Counted from the stretch's first letter, positions 27,401 through 38,661 are shown. The stretch is DNA of 64,000 bases from Rostratula benghalensis (GCA_013399305.1 VXAI01000092.1:1107997-1171996), one strand, 5' to 3'. A program made the numbers and translations. The notes: generated from the sequence alone by a model not told the origin.

Positions 27401-27643
27401 TTTTTCCAAGCTATTGTTACAACCAGTCAAATGAAAACAATGATTACTGGAGCAAAGAATGTTTAAATGATGGATTGGTGGGGGATTTGTTTTATTAAAA
27501 TTCTTCACAGAGTTGTTGTTTTTCCCTTCTCTCACCCCATTTCCTTAGGAAAAAAATTGACAGGCAAAATACAACCAGATTCTCACAGTTCACGCTATGG
27601 CACTTTGAATAATGAAGACAACTCAGTGAAAAGTCAAAGCTGA
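9362..27643 (+). CDS. NIPAL2: NIPAL2 gene, 3' two-thirds (8 coding exons, spliced span)
   Basis: NIPA-like domain containing 2, a multi-pass membrane protein of the NIPA family (Mg_trans_NIPA; DMT/EamA-like fold). NIPA relatives transport Mg2+; the transport activity of NIPAL2 itself is poorly characterised. Coding exons: 9362-9421, 11452-11573, 17200-17296, 21393-21528, 23940-24028, 25745-25808, 27141-27235, 27549-27643. All introns are GT-AG and the phase carries through every junction, giving 758 coding nt (about 251 residues plus stop). About six hydrophobic helices are visible, followed by a hydrophilic tail. Recognition rests on remembered similarity to vertebrate NIPAL2, for example the stretches [12 protein letters not shown] and [10 protein letters not shown]. 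The closest alternatives, NIPAL3, NIPA1 and NIPA2, fit the tail and neighbouring gene less well. The N-terminal helices are encoded upstream of the window, so the gene is partial here. Confidence 0.92.
9422..11451 (+). other. NIPAL2: NIPAL2 intron a-b
   Basis: GT-AG intron of 2.0 kb. It contains a CR1 3' end in plus orientation at 11266-11353, directly upstream of exon b. I see nothing else in it. Confidence 0.85.
11266..11353 (+). mobile_element. CR1 LINE 3' end, plus orientation
   Basis: CR1 terminus ending TGAATGATTCTATGATCC, preceded by CTCTTCCAACC and the GGACTCAATGATC segment. The GATGGTTGGACTC unit occurs twice, at about 11272 and 11292, suggesting a local duplication in the copy. It sits about 100 bp upstream of NIPAL2 exon b. 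Confidence 0.88.
11452..11573 (+). CDS. NIPAL2: NIPAL2 internal coding exon b
   Basis: 122 nt between a TTTAAAG acceptor and a TCG|GTGAGT donor. It completes the split glycine and ends in phase 0. It encodes a hydrophobic helix ([13 protein letters not shown]), then a polar loop ([15 protein letters not shown]), then the start of the next helix (SWPFLVYS). The FAPN turn and the following aromatic helix are typical of NIPA-family proteins. Confidence 0.93.
11574..17199 (+). other. NIPAL2: NIPAL2 intron b-c
   Basis: GT-AG intron of 5.6 kb. It contains a minus-orientation CR1 fragment at 11889-12050 and a short GA-rich run near 12719-12731. Several open frames of 70-115 codons occur on both strands but none resembles a known protein or has splice support. 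Confidence 0.85.
11889..12050 (-). mobile_element. CR1 LINE 3' fragment
   Basis: Minus-orientation CR1 starting with CACAGAATCACAGA (the terminal repeat), then GATTGGAAGGGACCTTGAAA and a diverged body ending near CTCTCTGGGCAGCC. It differs from the copies at 3446 and 61018, so it probably belongs to another CR1 subfamily. Confidence 0.9.
17200..17296 (+). CDS. NIPAL2: NIPAL2 internal coding exon c
   Basis: 97 nt after a TATTTTCAG acceptor, ending CTG G|GTAAGA (phase 1). It encodes [17 protein letters not shown], a membrane helix closed by a basic YKRK boundary, and then the start of the next helix ([12 protein letters not shown]). The basic cluster suggests that the helix end faces the cytosol by the positive-inside rule; this topology is inferred. 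Confidence 0.93.
18089..18150. repeat. possible ancient amniote SINE/LINE scrap
   Basis: ATTGAAGTCAATGG and, nearby, a CACTGAATTCAGTGGG segment resemble the near-palindromic ATTGACTTCAATGG module found in old amniote interspersed repeats. The match is short and from memory only. Confidence 0.3.
19624..19662. repeat. AACC/CCAA simple repeat
   Basis: Imperfect tandem CCAA units ending in a run of seven A residues. Confidence 0.75.
21393..21528 (+). CDS. NIPAL2: NIPAL2 internal coding exon d
   Basis: 136 nt after CCCTTACAG, ending GTC AA|GTAAGT (phase 2). It encodes [17 protein letters not shown], the polar loop [11 protein letters not shown], and the helix [17 protein letters not shown]. The SLTV-S/A-VKAV segment, with a charged residue in a helix, is a family hallmark: NIPA proteins carry a conserved S-x-xx-VKA-type motif in this helix. 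Confidence 0.95.
21529..23939 (+). other. NIPAL2: NIPAL2 intron d-e
   Basis: GT-AG intron of 2.4 kb. I see no repeat or RNA gene that I can support. Confidence 0.85.
23940..24028 (+). CDS. NIPAL2: NIPAL2 internal coding exon e
   Basis: 89 nt after GTCTTCCAG, ending TCA G|GTTTGT. It completes a split lysine codon and encodes [20 protein letters not shown] followed by [10 protein letters not shown]. The motif LNxAxxxYxxxxVVPVxxVxFT is highly characteristic of the NIPA/Mg_trans_NIPA family, which makes this the most diagnostic exon in the window. Confidence 0.95.
24029..25744 (+). other. NIPAL2: NIPAL2 intron e-f
   Basis: GT-AG intron of 1.7 kb. I see nothing further in it. Confidence 0.85.
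25745..25808 (+). CDS. NIPAL2: NIPAL2 internal coding exon f
   Basis: 64 nt after ACATTCCAG, ending TTT GG|GTAAGT. It encodes [21 protein letters not shown]-x-I-x-Y-x-E-F corresponds to the conserved NIPA segment between the last two helices, and the hydrophobic stretch begins the final membrane helix. Confidence 0.93.
25809..27140 (+). other. NIPAL2: NIPAL2 intron f-g
   Basis: GT-AG intron of 1.3 kb. I see nothing further in it. Confidence 0.85.
27141..27235 (+). CDS. NIPAL2: NIPAL2 internal coding exon g
   Basis: 95 nt after TATTTTGCAG, ending CCT G|GTAAGT. It encodes [20 protein letters not shown], the final membrane helix with a basic boundary, and then a hydrophilic segment ending CGLIP. 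The L-SFLGVF motif is shared by NIPA-family members. Confidence 0.94.
27236..27548 (+). other. NIPAL2: NIPAL2 intron g-terminal
   Basis: GT-AG intron of 313 bp. Its 3' end is pyrimidine-rich (a TTTTTCCC-type tract and TTTCCTTAG). I see nothing else in it. Confidence 0.85.
27549..27643 (+). CDS. NIPAL2: NIPAL2 terminal coding exon with stop
   Basis: 95 nt after TTTCCTTAG. It encodes a short hydrophilic cytosolic tail that includes [20 protein letters not shown] and ends in TGA at 27641-27643. The SHS-x-x-YGTL motif matches the NIPAL2 C-terminus as I remember it. The preceding intron is only 313 bp, the shortest of the NIPAL2 introns seen here. Confidence 0.92.
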
Positions 27644-28060
27644 AAGAAGAAAGTACCTCACATGCCAATTAACAGGAGGAACATGACTGGGACAAGGATC
27701 AGGAGCACCTTTTTGTTGGACATATTCAAGTATATGTTGAACTCCTGTATGTTGATGAGTCATAGTTTAATCCTACTTAATTTATCCCGTGGCTGTCTCA
27801 AATGTGTTCTGAAGATAACGGAAGCCTTAAGAAAAACTAAATGACCATCAATGAAATGGAGCATTCTCCTAGTATACATGCCTCTTGGGGATATTTTTAG
27901 AGTCTTAATAGGCACAGAGCAGGATTATAAAAATTCGCCTCTATAGCCCCCCAGGTCTGTGTAGAAGCCTTAAGACAAAGCTGGAGAATTTTCATAAATT
28001 ACTTCAAAGTATTCTGCTATATGTATAATGCCTTTAAAAATGTGATTCTTCCTGTTCAAG

Positions 28061-28066
28061 AATAAA
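28061..28066 (+). terminator. candidate NIPAL2 poly(A) signal 1
   Basis: Canonical AATAAA 418 nt downstream of the NIPAL2 stop. A T/G- and AT-rich stretch follows it, including GTGGGCTTAT and ATTATGTGTAG. It is the first canonical hexamer after the stop. Confidence 0.5.
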
Positions 28067-28175
28067 AAATGTGGGCTTATATAGTATATACACACAAAGT
28101 ATTTTATATTATGTGTAGAGGGAAAAAATATTGATTGTCTTCTGCCATCAGACTAATTTTCTTAACTTCCAAAGA

Positions 28176-28181
28176 AATAAA
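28176..28181 (+). terminator. candidate NIPAL2 poly(A) signal 2
   Basis: A second AATAAA, 115 nt beyond the first, which could give a longer 3' UTR. The downstream GT-rich element is weak. Confidence 0.35.
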
Positions 28182-28235
28182 TACTTGTATGAGGAGAGGA
28201 AAGGAAGAGAGCATTTGTCACAAACATAGGCACTT

Positions 28236-28252
28236 ACACACACACACACACA
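28236..28252. repeat. (AC)n microsatellite
   Basis: An uninterrupted AC dinucleotide run of about eight units, just downstream of the NIPAL2 3' UTR. Confidence 0.85.
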
Positions 28253-29550
28253 TTTGCAGTACCCAGTGAAGGCAGGACTAGGGAGACGTATTTTACATCC
28301 TCCCAGGAGACTCCTCTGTGCTGGCCTGGACCATGCTATCTGTTAGTGTAGTGTAGCCTGAGGTTTAGCCTCTTCTATTTTTTGGGAAAACAAGGTTGCA
28401 GTAACAAAAGTGCAAAGTTCTGCAGAGGGAATAGGTTAGCCAGGCTCCCTCCCTTGATGTGTCTTGGAAAAATACTCCTAGAACAGAAAAGTAGGACAAC
28501 TCCTGCCTCCTCCTTAAACTGCTGTTAATCCTGGATAAGGAATGGCTGTAAGAAACAGGGTCACAAAGAGTAGTAACAATAACAGGTTAGTAACAATCCT
28601 TTATTAAATGATAGTGTCTCCACACTAATCTGGAGAGCCAGCAGTGATGGGAACCATGGCAATGCAGGCTCTGCATTCAGGTCTGGGAGTCCAGCAAGCA
28701 ACCTTCTTCTGGGTGTTCATCGTGGATCAATTTATCCCTGCCTGGTAGCACTGATCTGTCTCAGATGGCACAGTGAGGGTCAGGCACCTCCTCTGCAGAA
28801 GTAAGTGAAAGTGGTCTTGAAAAGCATGCCTGTCTTGGACAAGGTACTTTTTTTAGGGTTAAATTAGTCTGCAGTAATGCCATGGGTCATAGGCTGTGTG
28901 TATTTTGCTCCAGTGGCATATGAGGGAATGAAGTCCCTTTTTTTTCCTGGGTAATCATTTATTTCATTTTAAAATAGGTACAACTGAAGGTCCATAACAC
29001 AATTTCATTTCCAACCCTGCCTAGTGCACAAAGAGCTGCAGTTTTTCCTATGCAGCAATGTCCTGGGAGCCAGGGCACAGGCTGGGGGGTTGTGAAGTTG
29101 TTTCCCAACATGGATCTTTTCCAGCTGGCACAGGACAAGGCTCTGTGTCTGCACCTTCCTTGTACCAGCTGCCTGGTTGTGGCCTTCGTTTCCCCTCTTA
29201 CAGCTAGAGTTCAAGTTTCTAAAGCTTAAAATAACAGGGGAAAAAAAAAAGAGCACAGTCTTCCTGTATGCTTTCTCCAGGGAATAAGGGCATGCCTCTG
29301 TCTTTTGCAAGTCAAATTTAAGCCGCTTTCTAAGTCTCAAGTGAGAACGTGTGCTAAAGATAATAATAGGAGGCCTATAATTTTTCATTCTGTGACCTCA
29401 GAAACAAAGGGATGAAAGGATTTGGTTTCATTTTTTTGTTAAATGATTGGCCTTGGACATCTTTCTGAAATCTCTTTCCACAGGTCGGGAGGCTGGACGG
29501 GATAATAAGGGTTACCTGGTATAGGATTTTCTCCTCAAAGCAGGAACCTC

Positions 29551-29607
29551 TAACCTCTTTAAGGTCCCTTCCAACCCAAACTGTTTGGTGATTCTATGAT
29601 TCTATAA
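29551..29607 (+). mobile_element. CR1 LINE 3' end, plus orientation
   Basis: Short terminus AAGGTCCCTTCCAACCCAAA, then the tandem GATTCTATGATTCTAT. It is strongly 5'-truncated; sequence to its left is not clearly CR1. Confidence 0.85.
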
Positions 29608-31607
29608 ATCAAGCATAAAAATCTGTGGCAAATTATTATTTATTTTAAACTACTGTATTTCTTCATGAGCAACACTTTTCTTCCTGTGGGTTTAGGAAAA
29701 AATTATAAGGGTTAAAATGTTTCCTGTAAACTTGAATGTAATTGAAATTAATGTATGGAGCAAAATACTGGCGGGAATTGCGTGCAATTAAAATTTGTGA
29801 TTTGACATGATTTTTGAGATGTGAGCATGTTCCGACTAATTAATGTATTACAAGATTGGAAAAACTCAGAGATGAGAATTCATTACTACTCTGCCAAGAA
29901 AGGGATATGTTATGTTTCAAGAATCATTTTCTAATCAATGTCATTTTCAGATTCTGCTTGCAATATTTAGGTTGCAAACACCACGGATAAATGCCTGCTA
30001 AAAGAAAAGCCTTTCCACTGGAATACAAAATGTCTCTAGAGCTCTTTTCTTTAATAATGAATTATTTTCTTGCGATGTTTTTCCTGACATCAAAAATGTG
30101 GGCCAGACATAAAGCTGCTAAACTTGCACCTGCAGACTGAACTTTCTTGAACAGATCCTCCATGGGATGTGAGGAAATCAAACCACGGGAAGGCGGGGTG
30201 GGCAGGCAGTGCTTCACATGGTCCCCCAGGCTCCAGCTTGGGATTTTTGACAGACCAGAACCAGCAGGACTCGTTTAGTGCTTGTTCCACTGCTGGTCAC
30301 GCTGCGGTGAGAGATGAAGTATTAACTGGCCATGGGCCTGGAAATGGGAGCTCTGGAGTAGAGCAAAGCTGTTTAATTTTTGCCGTAAAATATCAGGATG
30401 CATTTACCAAATGTTTGCAGCTGGCAAAAAAATTATTTTGGACTGGTTTGGTATTTCTGATCATGGTGGGGGCCTGGCTTTCACCTGGCAGACCTATTGG
30501 CTGCTCTTTGCTACAATCCAGCTTTTGGTGGCCTCCTGCTTCACATGTAATGGCACTGGTCACCTAAAGCCAAAGGAGAGAGGCTGGACATTATAATGGC
30601 TTGAATTTCTGAGCTTTGAAGCTGTGGTTTCATGCACCTGGTGAGCTGCTTGAATGGTTCAGTGCTGCTTGAAGTCTTATCGTCTTTTTCTCAGCTGTGA
30701 GGTCCTGTGAGCCAGTTCAGCTCGCTCATCCCACAGAAACCATCTGCTTTCTACTCCTTGTTCTGTTGGCTCTCTGAGCTGAGCCAACGAGGCTGAGTGG
30801 ACCATTTGGTGAGAAAGAGGGGAAAAGGAGGAGAGGGAGACTTCTCTTCTTTAGGGGGAAGTATTCCATTAGTTCTCTCCTTCTGAGAAGGTTCACTGTG
30901 CAGCAAGCATCCCACTAAGCTTGCTCCTCATGTGTCACTGTAGTGAGTGCTGAGTGGATCCACATGTGGAGGAAGATAGGTGGCACAAGGAGTGCCCTGA
31001 AGTCAGCTAGAAGACTGAACACGTGCCTGACTGTACACCTAAGGACTGATTTTTTTCTTTTCATTGACTGTTTGCTGTAAGGTGCATAAACAGCAGTAGA
31101 AGGATGGACTGGGTCCAAAAGTTTTCTGAACTCAAAATGTTCTCCCCTTGTGATCTCTCTTTCCAACCTATTTCATTCAGGAGCAGCAGTTATTTGCAGA
31201 GAAAAATGTCGACTCTGACAATGCTGGGGTGCAGATGATTAGACTGAGCTGTTGTTCAGTTTGTCCTTTTGTTATCGTCCTCTGAGGCTTGGCCTTTTTC
31301 TTGTTTAAATTTGTTTGTTTATCCCATTTGGAGAAATCAGCTGGACTGTGTTAGCAACTAGCCCAAAGAGAGAGAGGCTAATTACCATAATTATTACTGG
31401 AGGGCCAAGCTGGAAGATTTACAGCCTGAGGCCAATTCAGGAGAAGAAGAAAAATGTTTAGATGTTTAATGCTCTGCATTCTCAGGAGTTTGAGAAATCC
31501 TGTGTTTGAAATGTTTCTGAGTTCTGGGATAGAATTAGGGCAGCAGTGAATAAATTTCTTGTATTCTATGTAGTTTTAATTTTGTGTGTGGTTTTAGTTT
31601 GCTTGGC

Positions 31608-31631
31608 TTTTTTTTTTTTTTTTTTTTTTTT
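31608..31631. repeat. poly(T) tract
   Basis: A run of 24 T residues on the + strand. No retroelement body is recognisable beside it. Confidence 0.9.
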
Positions 31632-34600
31632 AAACTGATTTGGGAATGAAGAATGACTATTCTCCACCTAGAGAAGCAGAAGAGGAAATTAGGTATTCCT
31701 TTGGCAGACGGGAGATATTTCAACCTTTTGAAGCCGGATAAAAGTATAGAGGCACCTTCCAGGCACCCTGGCTGAAGTAACCATTGAGTTCTACAAGGAG
31801 GCAGGCACTGGGAAATGCATTGCTCCACATTAAGCAGTCGTGACCATTTAGAAAAAAGATCCTTGTCCTCCTGTCATGTGTTAAATCTGTTCAGAGCACA
31901 TGTAGCTGATCTGTTCCCTTAGGCTGCCCATAAATGTATTTTTGAAACATGTTAAACCAGTTTCTGGAGCCTGGGCCTCTTGAGCATCCTATTGATGTTT
32001 CTTTGGCACGTACTGTCTCCCATGTGGAACTCTTGCCAGGTCCTCTCTGTGTGGAAATTAGACTGTGTCATGGGTACACACACCACAGGCTTACTCTGAT
32101 AAGAACACTCAGTATTGCCAGGGCATTTCCCTTGACCTGGAAAGTGTTTATAGGGTACTGCTCTATAAGGAAGTGGCCCAAACCTCCAGTCTTTGATTAT
32201 GTTCCCTTGACTTTGTGATTGGCACTGGAGTAAGCAAGGGCAATTTTGGGTATCCACAGAAGCAGAATTATTGGCACCTCAGGAACTTCCAGCACAACAT
32301 ATTTACCCTAAATAAATAAATACCTAAAGCCACCCTAAATAAAGGGTGGCTGCTGAGTAGGTTTCTTATTTAACCCAAATCTCAGTTTTTTCAGTTAGAC
32401 CCCTGAAGTTTGTTGAAACCTTTCAGGAAGAAAGTTCATTTAATAGTATAAACCTGCAGTAGCATCGTGACTGCTGATGGAATCGGGCATCAATGCCAGG
32501 GGAATATTTGTCGGTTCACAAGGTAATGATGAGGGCGATGGTGTTCAGCAGCAGAATCAGAAACGTATCATGGTGGCAGGAGAATTTTGCACAAACATAG
32601 AGGAATGACTCCAAGGGGATGACTAATATATAGTGGTCTCCTGGACTCCTGGTTCACAGTGTCAACAAGGCATTTGTTGACAGTTTTCAAAGCAAAGCTA
32701 CTGTAAAGGAATGATTAAACAGGTGGTTCTAACACTGACTGTTTTACATGTTTATGACTGTAGCCCATGGCACTAATACCTTAAATCTGAAAAGTGGCCT
32801 GTGGCCATTGATGAAGGAGCCAATTTCTGTACATTGCTAGATCACATTGGGAAAAATAGAAATGATTGATTTAAGCCTCCAGTACAAACTTGCGCTTGCC
32901 AGTTCTCCAGTTGGAGATTTCCACTCTTGGAATAGGCATTACCTTGCATAGATGAAAACTTTGGAGTCCTGCCAAGTATTTTGCCAGAAACATTAAACTG
33001 GTTGAAAGAACAGCACTGTCATTTGTCTTCTGTTTGATAGCTGGTGGGCATAAGTCCAGAGCAGCATGAACACAAGACAAGGACTTTTCTCTTCATTTAA
33101 AAAAATAAATTCTTTTCTTGGGCTTCAATAGCATGTGTACCAGGCCCAGAGCTTTATGCTGTCTAATGCTCTGTAGTGCTCTCAGCCTAAAGTAAGAGAG
33201 AAGCTTGCATGGCACAGAGGCTGCTAATAAGGCAGTTCCCACCTGTCCCTGAAGGTTACTGCTGGTAACACACTGTACAGCAATAGAGTAAAACAAAAAA
33301 GTCCTGGAGCTTCTATTCAGTTTTCCAAGAACAGCTGTTCTGTGTTTTACAAGGGAAAGGAGGAATATGATTTACTATTACTAATCATTGCAGTTACTCA
33401 TGTGTTTATTTTTTTCCAGACAATATTTAACAGTTAACTAACAGGTACGTCATGACATTAGTGACGGGATGCTGGGTGCGTGGATGTGCTGCAGGATTTG
33501 ACGCAGTGGTGTGAGTAGTGGCAGGTTGCTGATATGAGAAGGAAGTTAGATGTCATCTGGCCTGGCCTCCTGCACAGACATGGTCAGACAACCTCCTCCA
33601 AGCACTTCTGCGTGAACCCTTTGGCCCATCTACAGAAGAAGGCACCTCATCCTCTCCTACTAGTCAAAGTATGGGATCTACCAATGTCATTAGTAATTTG
33701 TATTAGCAGTGAGTCATTGTTTGCTTTTGAACTGTGTCTTATGTCTATTTTAACTTGCCTGGATTTAGCTTGCAGCTATTCGTCTGTTGCCAGTGATTTA
33801 AAGCACTCCGTAAGTCCCTCTAGTAAAATACAGTGAGATGACTTGGGCTACTTGCTAAGCCAAACAGACGGACCTTTTAAGTCTCTCCCCATCAGACATT
33901 TCTGTCAGCCCTCAATTTGTTTTCTGTGGTTGTTTTCTGCTCTCTGTCCATTTTTCCAGTGTCTGCAATTGGGCAAATATGGAGTAAAAATCAGATCCTA
34001 GCAGCACTGAAGAAGTAGCGTGGAACTGGAGCAGACCCAGCATACTGTGATGGAGTGCCCAGCTTCCCCTCTTCCCCAAGCTGCAGCCCTGTGCCCGGCT
34101 CAGCTGCCACCTCTCCCCTAGAGGTGCCTACACTTTCTGGTTTGGCAGTGATTTGGCCCGGTGGCTGTGCTGCACTCCTAGAGATGCAGCAGCCTCGATT
34201 ATTTCCAGTGGTTTGACTTCTGACTTATCGCCGAGTTTGGCGATGGTCCAAAGAGTAGTAGATGCCCCTGGTCAGATGTCCCCAGGAGGCCTAGCACAGC
34301 AGGAGACCCTGAAACTCTTCAGCCCAGAGGCTAGCACAGACATGGTGGCACCTGGCAGTGGTAGTGAGCAACCTCACTGAGCTGCTCTTTCTCCAGCACC
34401 TGCGGGGCTTGAGGGCTCAGTCTGGATTTCAGAGGAGGGTGACTCATTCAGCAACTGTTTAAGGTGCAGTAAGTAAGTAGACTTTGAGAGGTGTGCCAGG
34501 GTGTGAGGAGACCCTGCCCAGGTCAATCGGTCTCTTCTCAAGGATGGTGATGGCACATTGGAGAGAAAAGATGATGATATTTGTCATACACAACAGAAAA

Positions 34601-35404
34601 GTTTCTGCTCCTTCTGCCCCTTGCTGCTCACAGCCTCATGGCAAGGATGTGTGTTGAAAGCAGCAGCTCAGGCATCTCCCCTCTGAGCAGACACAAGGAC
34701 CTGATAACACTGAATGGGGAATTCAGACCCCAGAGAGTGGTGGCACACATGCACCAGCTCTGGTCTCTTTGGCTCGTTCAGGTGGCCAGCAGTCTGCTCA
34801 GGTTGTGGATGTCTCCACCGTGTGATGCCCAAGGCTCCACAGAGGGTCCTGCTTCTGGGTGGACTTTGTGCTTCTGGTCCTGCTTCTTCTCCCTTCATTT
34901 GGGTTGAGTCTCCATCATCCCTTTTGGGATCTAGGTTTTGAAATGCATTTGTGTTGGAGAGAATGCTGTGGTGCGTTTGCAGCCCAAGATCCTGTGTGCC
35001 AAGCTAGTTTGCTGGTATCCTTGCACTGTGAATAGTTTGAATTCAGTGCATTGAGCTGTTCAGGTTGGGTTTTTTTAGTAATTTCAAATGGACAGCTTAG
35101 TAATGTCACCTTCATTAGCCTGAGGTAATTTGTGGCAGAATTCTTCATTTAAAATAAAGAAAAAAGAAAAAAGGAAAAGCTGCTTTTAATAGTGAAGCCT
35201 TTGCAAATAAAAGTCCATGCTGGAGCACTTTGAATGTGATTACAGTGACTCATATTTTTAATGGCTTTTTTTTTATCTAGAAAATGGCTTTTTTCCAGAC
35301 AAAGTCCTACAAGGCCTCATATAACAAACAAGGGTTACTGCTCTTTTCCACACATAACATGAAAAATATCCTTGAGTGGAATGAGCTGCAGCCCATCTGC
35401 TGTA

Positions 35405-35640
35405 GCTTGGCCCAGCGCGCGGTGCAGCTCCCTGACCATTACGCACGGCTCTGGGTAAAGCAAACCACCTGCCTCCTGCGCGGGGTCCCGCCTCGAGCCT
35501 CCCCAGCGCTGCTCCCAGCAGGAGACCCGTCCAAACCACTGACGGGGGATGACAACCTTGGCATTCCCTTTTGCTGCATTTGTTCTTGTGCCATTTGTTG
35601 TTCGCTCGAGCGCCCCACGGACTTGCGTCTTCTTTTCCAT
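35405..35640. promoter_or_regulatory. CpG-dense patch in intergenic DNA
   Basis: About 17 CpG dinucleotides occur in roughly 235 bp, including a GCGCGCG run, against a strongly CpG-depleted background. No promoter motif or coding frame that I recognise is attached. It could be a small CpG island, an enhancer or the promoter of a non-coding RNA; the sequence alone does not decide. Confidence 0.4.
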
Positions 35641-37472
35641 CTAGACTAGAGGAAGGCAGGCTGCGCCAGAGATAAATAGACTCTCACTTTCCTGCTTATT
35701 GCGCTGCCGTGCTCTCCAGCTGTGGTCAGCAAAGTCTTCATTTGGGAACCCAAAAGGGCACCCTTGAAAGTAAAGGAAAAGGAGAGAGGGAAGTCTTGGG
35801 GCAATTTTGTCAAGGAGTGATATGAACGCCACCGCCCTCCTCCCAGACCTAGGGTCTGGTGCTGCGATGCTTAACTGAGCTGAGCCTTTCATGAATCCCA
35901 CTTATGTCAAACAAGTACTCACATGAATTCCAGAATTATACCGGACGTGTACTTCCCTGACACTTTACGTAGGCACTTGTAGAGCAGACAAACTGTAATT
36001 TTGCAAAGGCTGTGCTGAGCAAAAAAATGACATTTCCCCTAGCTGCTTGCCATCATGCTCCACAGCTCTGCCAGCTGAATGACCAAAGCCAATGCCATTA
36101 CACTGAGTGCACTGAACATCCTTATGTTGCCTTCATTGTCAATGAAGGGAGACCTCCACTAATCCCACCATCACTGCTCGAAGCAGATTAGGGACTGTCT
36201 ACATAGCCCCATCCACCGCCTACACTGGGAGGGTGCAGTGGAGGTTGGAAGGGGGCAGTCATTCAAAGGATGCAGCTCTTTTCAAAACACATGGCTCTCT
36301 ACGCCCTAAGCAAATCCAGGGCATGCACTGCTCCAGGGTACCTCTTAGTGGTCAAAAAATTAATGTGTAGTTCAAAAGTCTGATTTTAAATCCTTCCCCA
36401 GTCTGTACTGGAGATCACTAGCTAGGTCTTCAGGAAATGGAAGAACTGGGCTACTGGAGGAGGAGGACTTCTGCTCCACCATGACCCTGCTGCTGCAGTC
36501 CAGAGGGTGCTGTGGTGGCATGTCATCTGGCAGTCAGGACAAGATGCTTCTTTCCTCCTACATCAAAATAAAAGAATTTCAGTGCTGATATTTTGCTAAG
36601 AAATAATCTTTTCATTACTTTTTCTCTGAAGAAGTTAAACCATATTCTTAAATCAACTGAATATAAATAACCATCAGCATACTCAGAGGTAAACACCTCT
36701 TATGAAAAAAATAATCTCAGATGGTAGAAATTCAGCAGAACGGGATTTTAGAACAAAGAAGGAAGCTGTGCTTCCACCTGTGCCCTAGACTGGGACATTT
36801 GCCTTCAACGGTGTCTTTTGGAAGAAAAACAGTATGCAAATATGCCTGATTAACTGGGTACTGTGTGGCACAGATTAACATCTCACTGATACCAGCCCTC
36901 CTACGTGTTTGCTGGTGTGCAACATGCTATGCCACTTGGTGCTCAGAGTGCATCTTTTTTTGTTTCTTTCTCAGAGACTGACGTTGTGCAACGTGCAGCG
37001 AATATCATTAGAACTGGAAAAAATACTTATTTGTTACAAGTCTTCTAATGCAAAATAAAATCACAGCTTTAAAACGTGTCATCATTAACTGTTGGCCAAA
37101 ACAAATCATAGCTTAAAAATGTATCTAGTCTGGCTGGCCAAAATTCAAGCCTATGTTAATTTGTTTTGTTAAGCTAAATGGTCATTTTAAATGCACCACG
37201 CCATGAGCAGAGCTAGGCTGCAACTGGGGCTGTATGAAATAGGGTAAAACACAAACTGCAGTAAAACACTGGTTAAGATGATCTCAACATCAACCTACAA
37301 GAACATAGTTGTGCTAAAAAGTGATAGGAACATTTTCTGCTCTGCAACATGCTCCAAAGTCTATTTCAGCAAATGTTGGTGCTCATAGATTGCCAAATCC
37401 ACAGCGGATACCGGAGTCCTTTTGATTTCCTTAGCTGCCTAAGAACTGACAACCAGACTATTGGGGTGAACT

Positions 37473-37545
37473 GGGGGGTTACTGGGAGGCACTGGAGGCA
37501 CTGGGGCATACTGGGAGGGGGTCGGGGGGTTACTGGGAGGCACTG
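37473..37545. repeat. G-rich minisatellite
   Basis: A 22-bp unit (six G, then TTACTGGGAGGCACTG) occurs exactly at 37473-37494 and again at 37524-37545, a 51-bp period. Further partial ACTGGGAGGC/ACTGGGGC units lie between them. The sequence 37513-37537 satisfies the canonical four-G-run quadruplex rule with loops of 1, 2 and 5 bases. Confidence 0.85.
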
Positions 37546-38661
37546 ACCCCCTTGCCTTGAGCCAGCATTTACAACAGACCATGCTCCAGCACAGATAAGA
37601 GACAATGGTAAATCCCTGTGTGCTCATGGGTATGGCAATGTTTTGGTTCCTTTCTTCTGATCAAATTTGGGTGAAGGAGGTATAGCCATAAAACCTGGCC
37701 TCCTACTCTCTGGAGTAACCACTTCTGTTTATGCTCCCATGTTCCCTCCATTTGCCTTTCACAGCGAGTCTTTGAAGTATTTTTCTGTTCCCTATGATGG
37801 AAGGGGCACCAGAGCTATCAGCACTCAGCACAGCTCTGCACACATTTGTGCTTTGCATCTTCTGTTTAGAGTCTCATCATGTGTCCTTTCAGGTCAGCTC
37901 CACTCACAGCGTCTGTTGGGTTTTCAGTGGCACTTGGGCAGAGCCCGAGGGCGTGACTGCAGTACAAATAACTCTCTAAGGTAAAAGGCAGCATGAGGTC
38001 AAGAGTAAATAGGCTTCTATATACCGTGCAAATGTGTTTCCAGCAACTGCTAGAAAGAAGCTCTGGAACAAGGCTCCCACAAGCTTCCCAGAAGAAAGAG
38101 CAGGAGCACGAAACCTAACTAGTCTTAAGATGGCGTCTGCAAAGCATATGATCGTGTTCGTCTGGAACAGCGCAGGAGCTTCTGACGTGGAGGTCTTTCC
38201 CCTGCTTATGCTCCCCAGTCTGATGTGGCTGTTTCATTCAGCCTTGGCTTCCTGCAGCTGTGAACTTCTGAGAGTACCAGAGAGCACCTCCTCTACTTAC
38301 AGCAGAACTGAGAGGAAGGGAAAGGGCTTGCATTTGAGCTGAGGCTATGCAGTAGCCGAGATCATCCAGGAGCAATGTTTATACTGGAAAAGCCAACCCA
38401 GCCCTACTGCAAGAGCGGTAGTAAGGGCTCCAGCAGCACCTGAGGTGGTGTCCAGGAGACAAAAGGAGGGGAGTAAAATAATAGAAAACTGCTGAGTTTT
38501 ATTAGTAGCTCTGTTGCATCTATTATGTTTCATCCGTGAGTATTAAGCACCTGGTGGAAGCCTGATGCAGCAATCTGTCATTGACTCTACAGACAATGCA
38601 CCAGGCAGATATTTTTTTGTCTTCTCAAATAAATAAAATGGTGGACACACTTTCTCCAAAG

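Larger units (their letters stand above)
27644..28200 (+). other. NIPAL2: NIPAL2 3' UTR (approximate)
   Basis: Sequence after the TGA stop. It runs through two candidate poly(A) signals, so the 3' UTR is at least about 440 nt. The end is inferred; the real cleavage site needs transcript data. Confidence 0.55.

Noticed and set aside
31608..31631. Poly(T) tract as the tail of an antisense processed pseudogene
   Set aside because: No gene-like sequence or target-site duplication could be recognised beside it.
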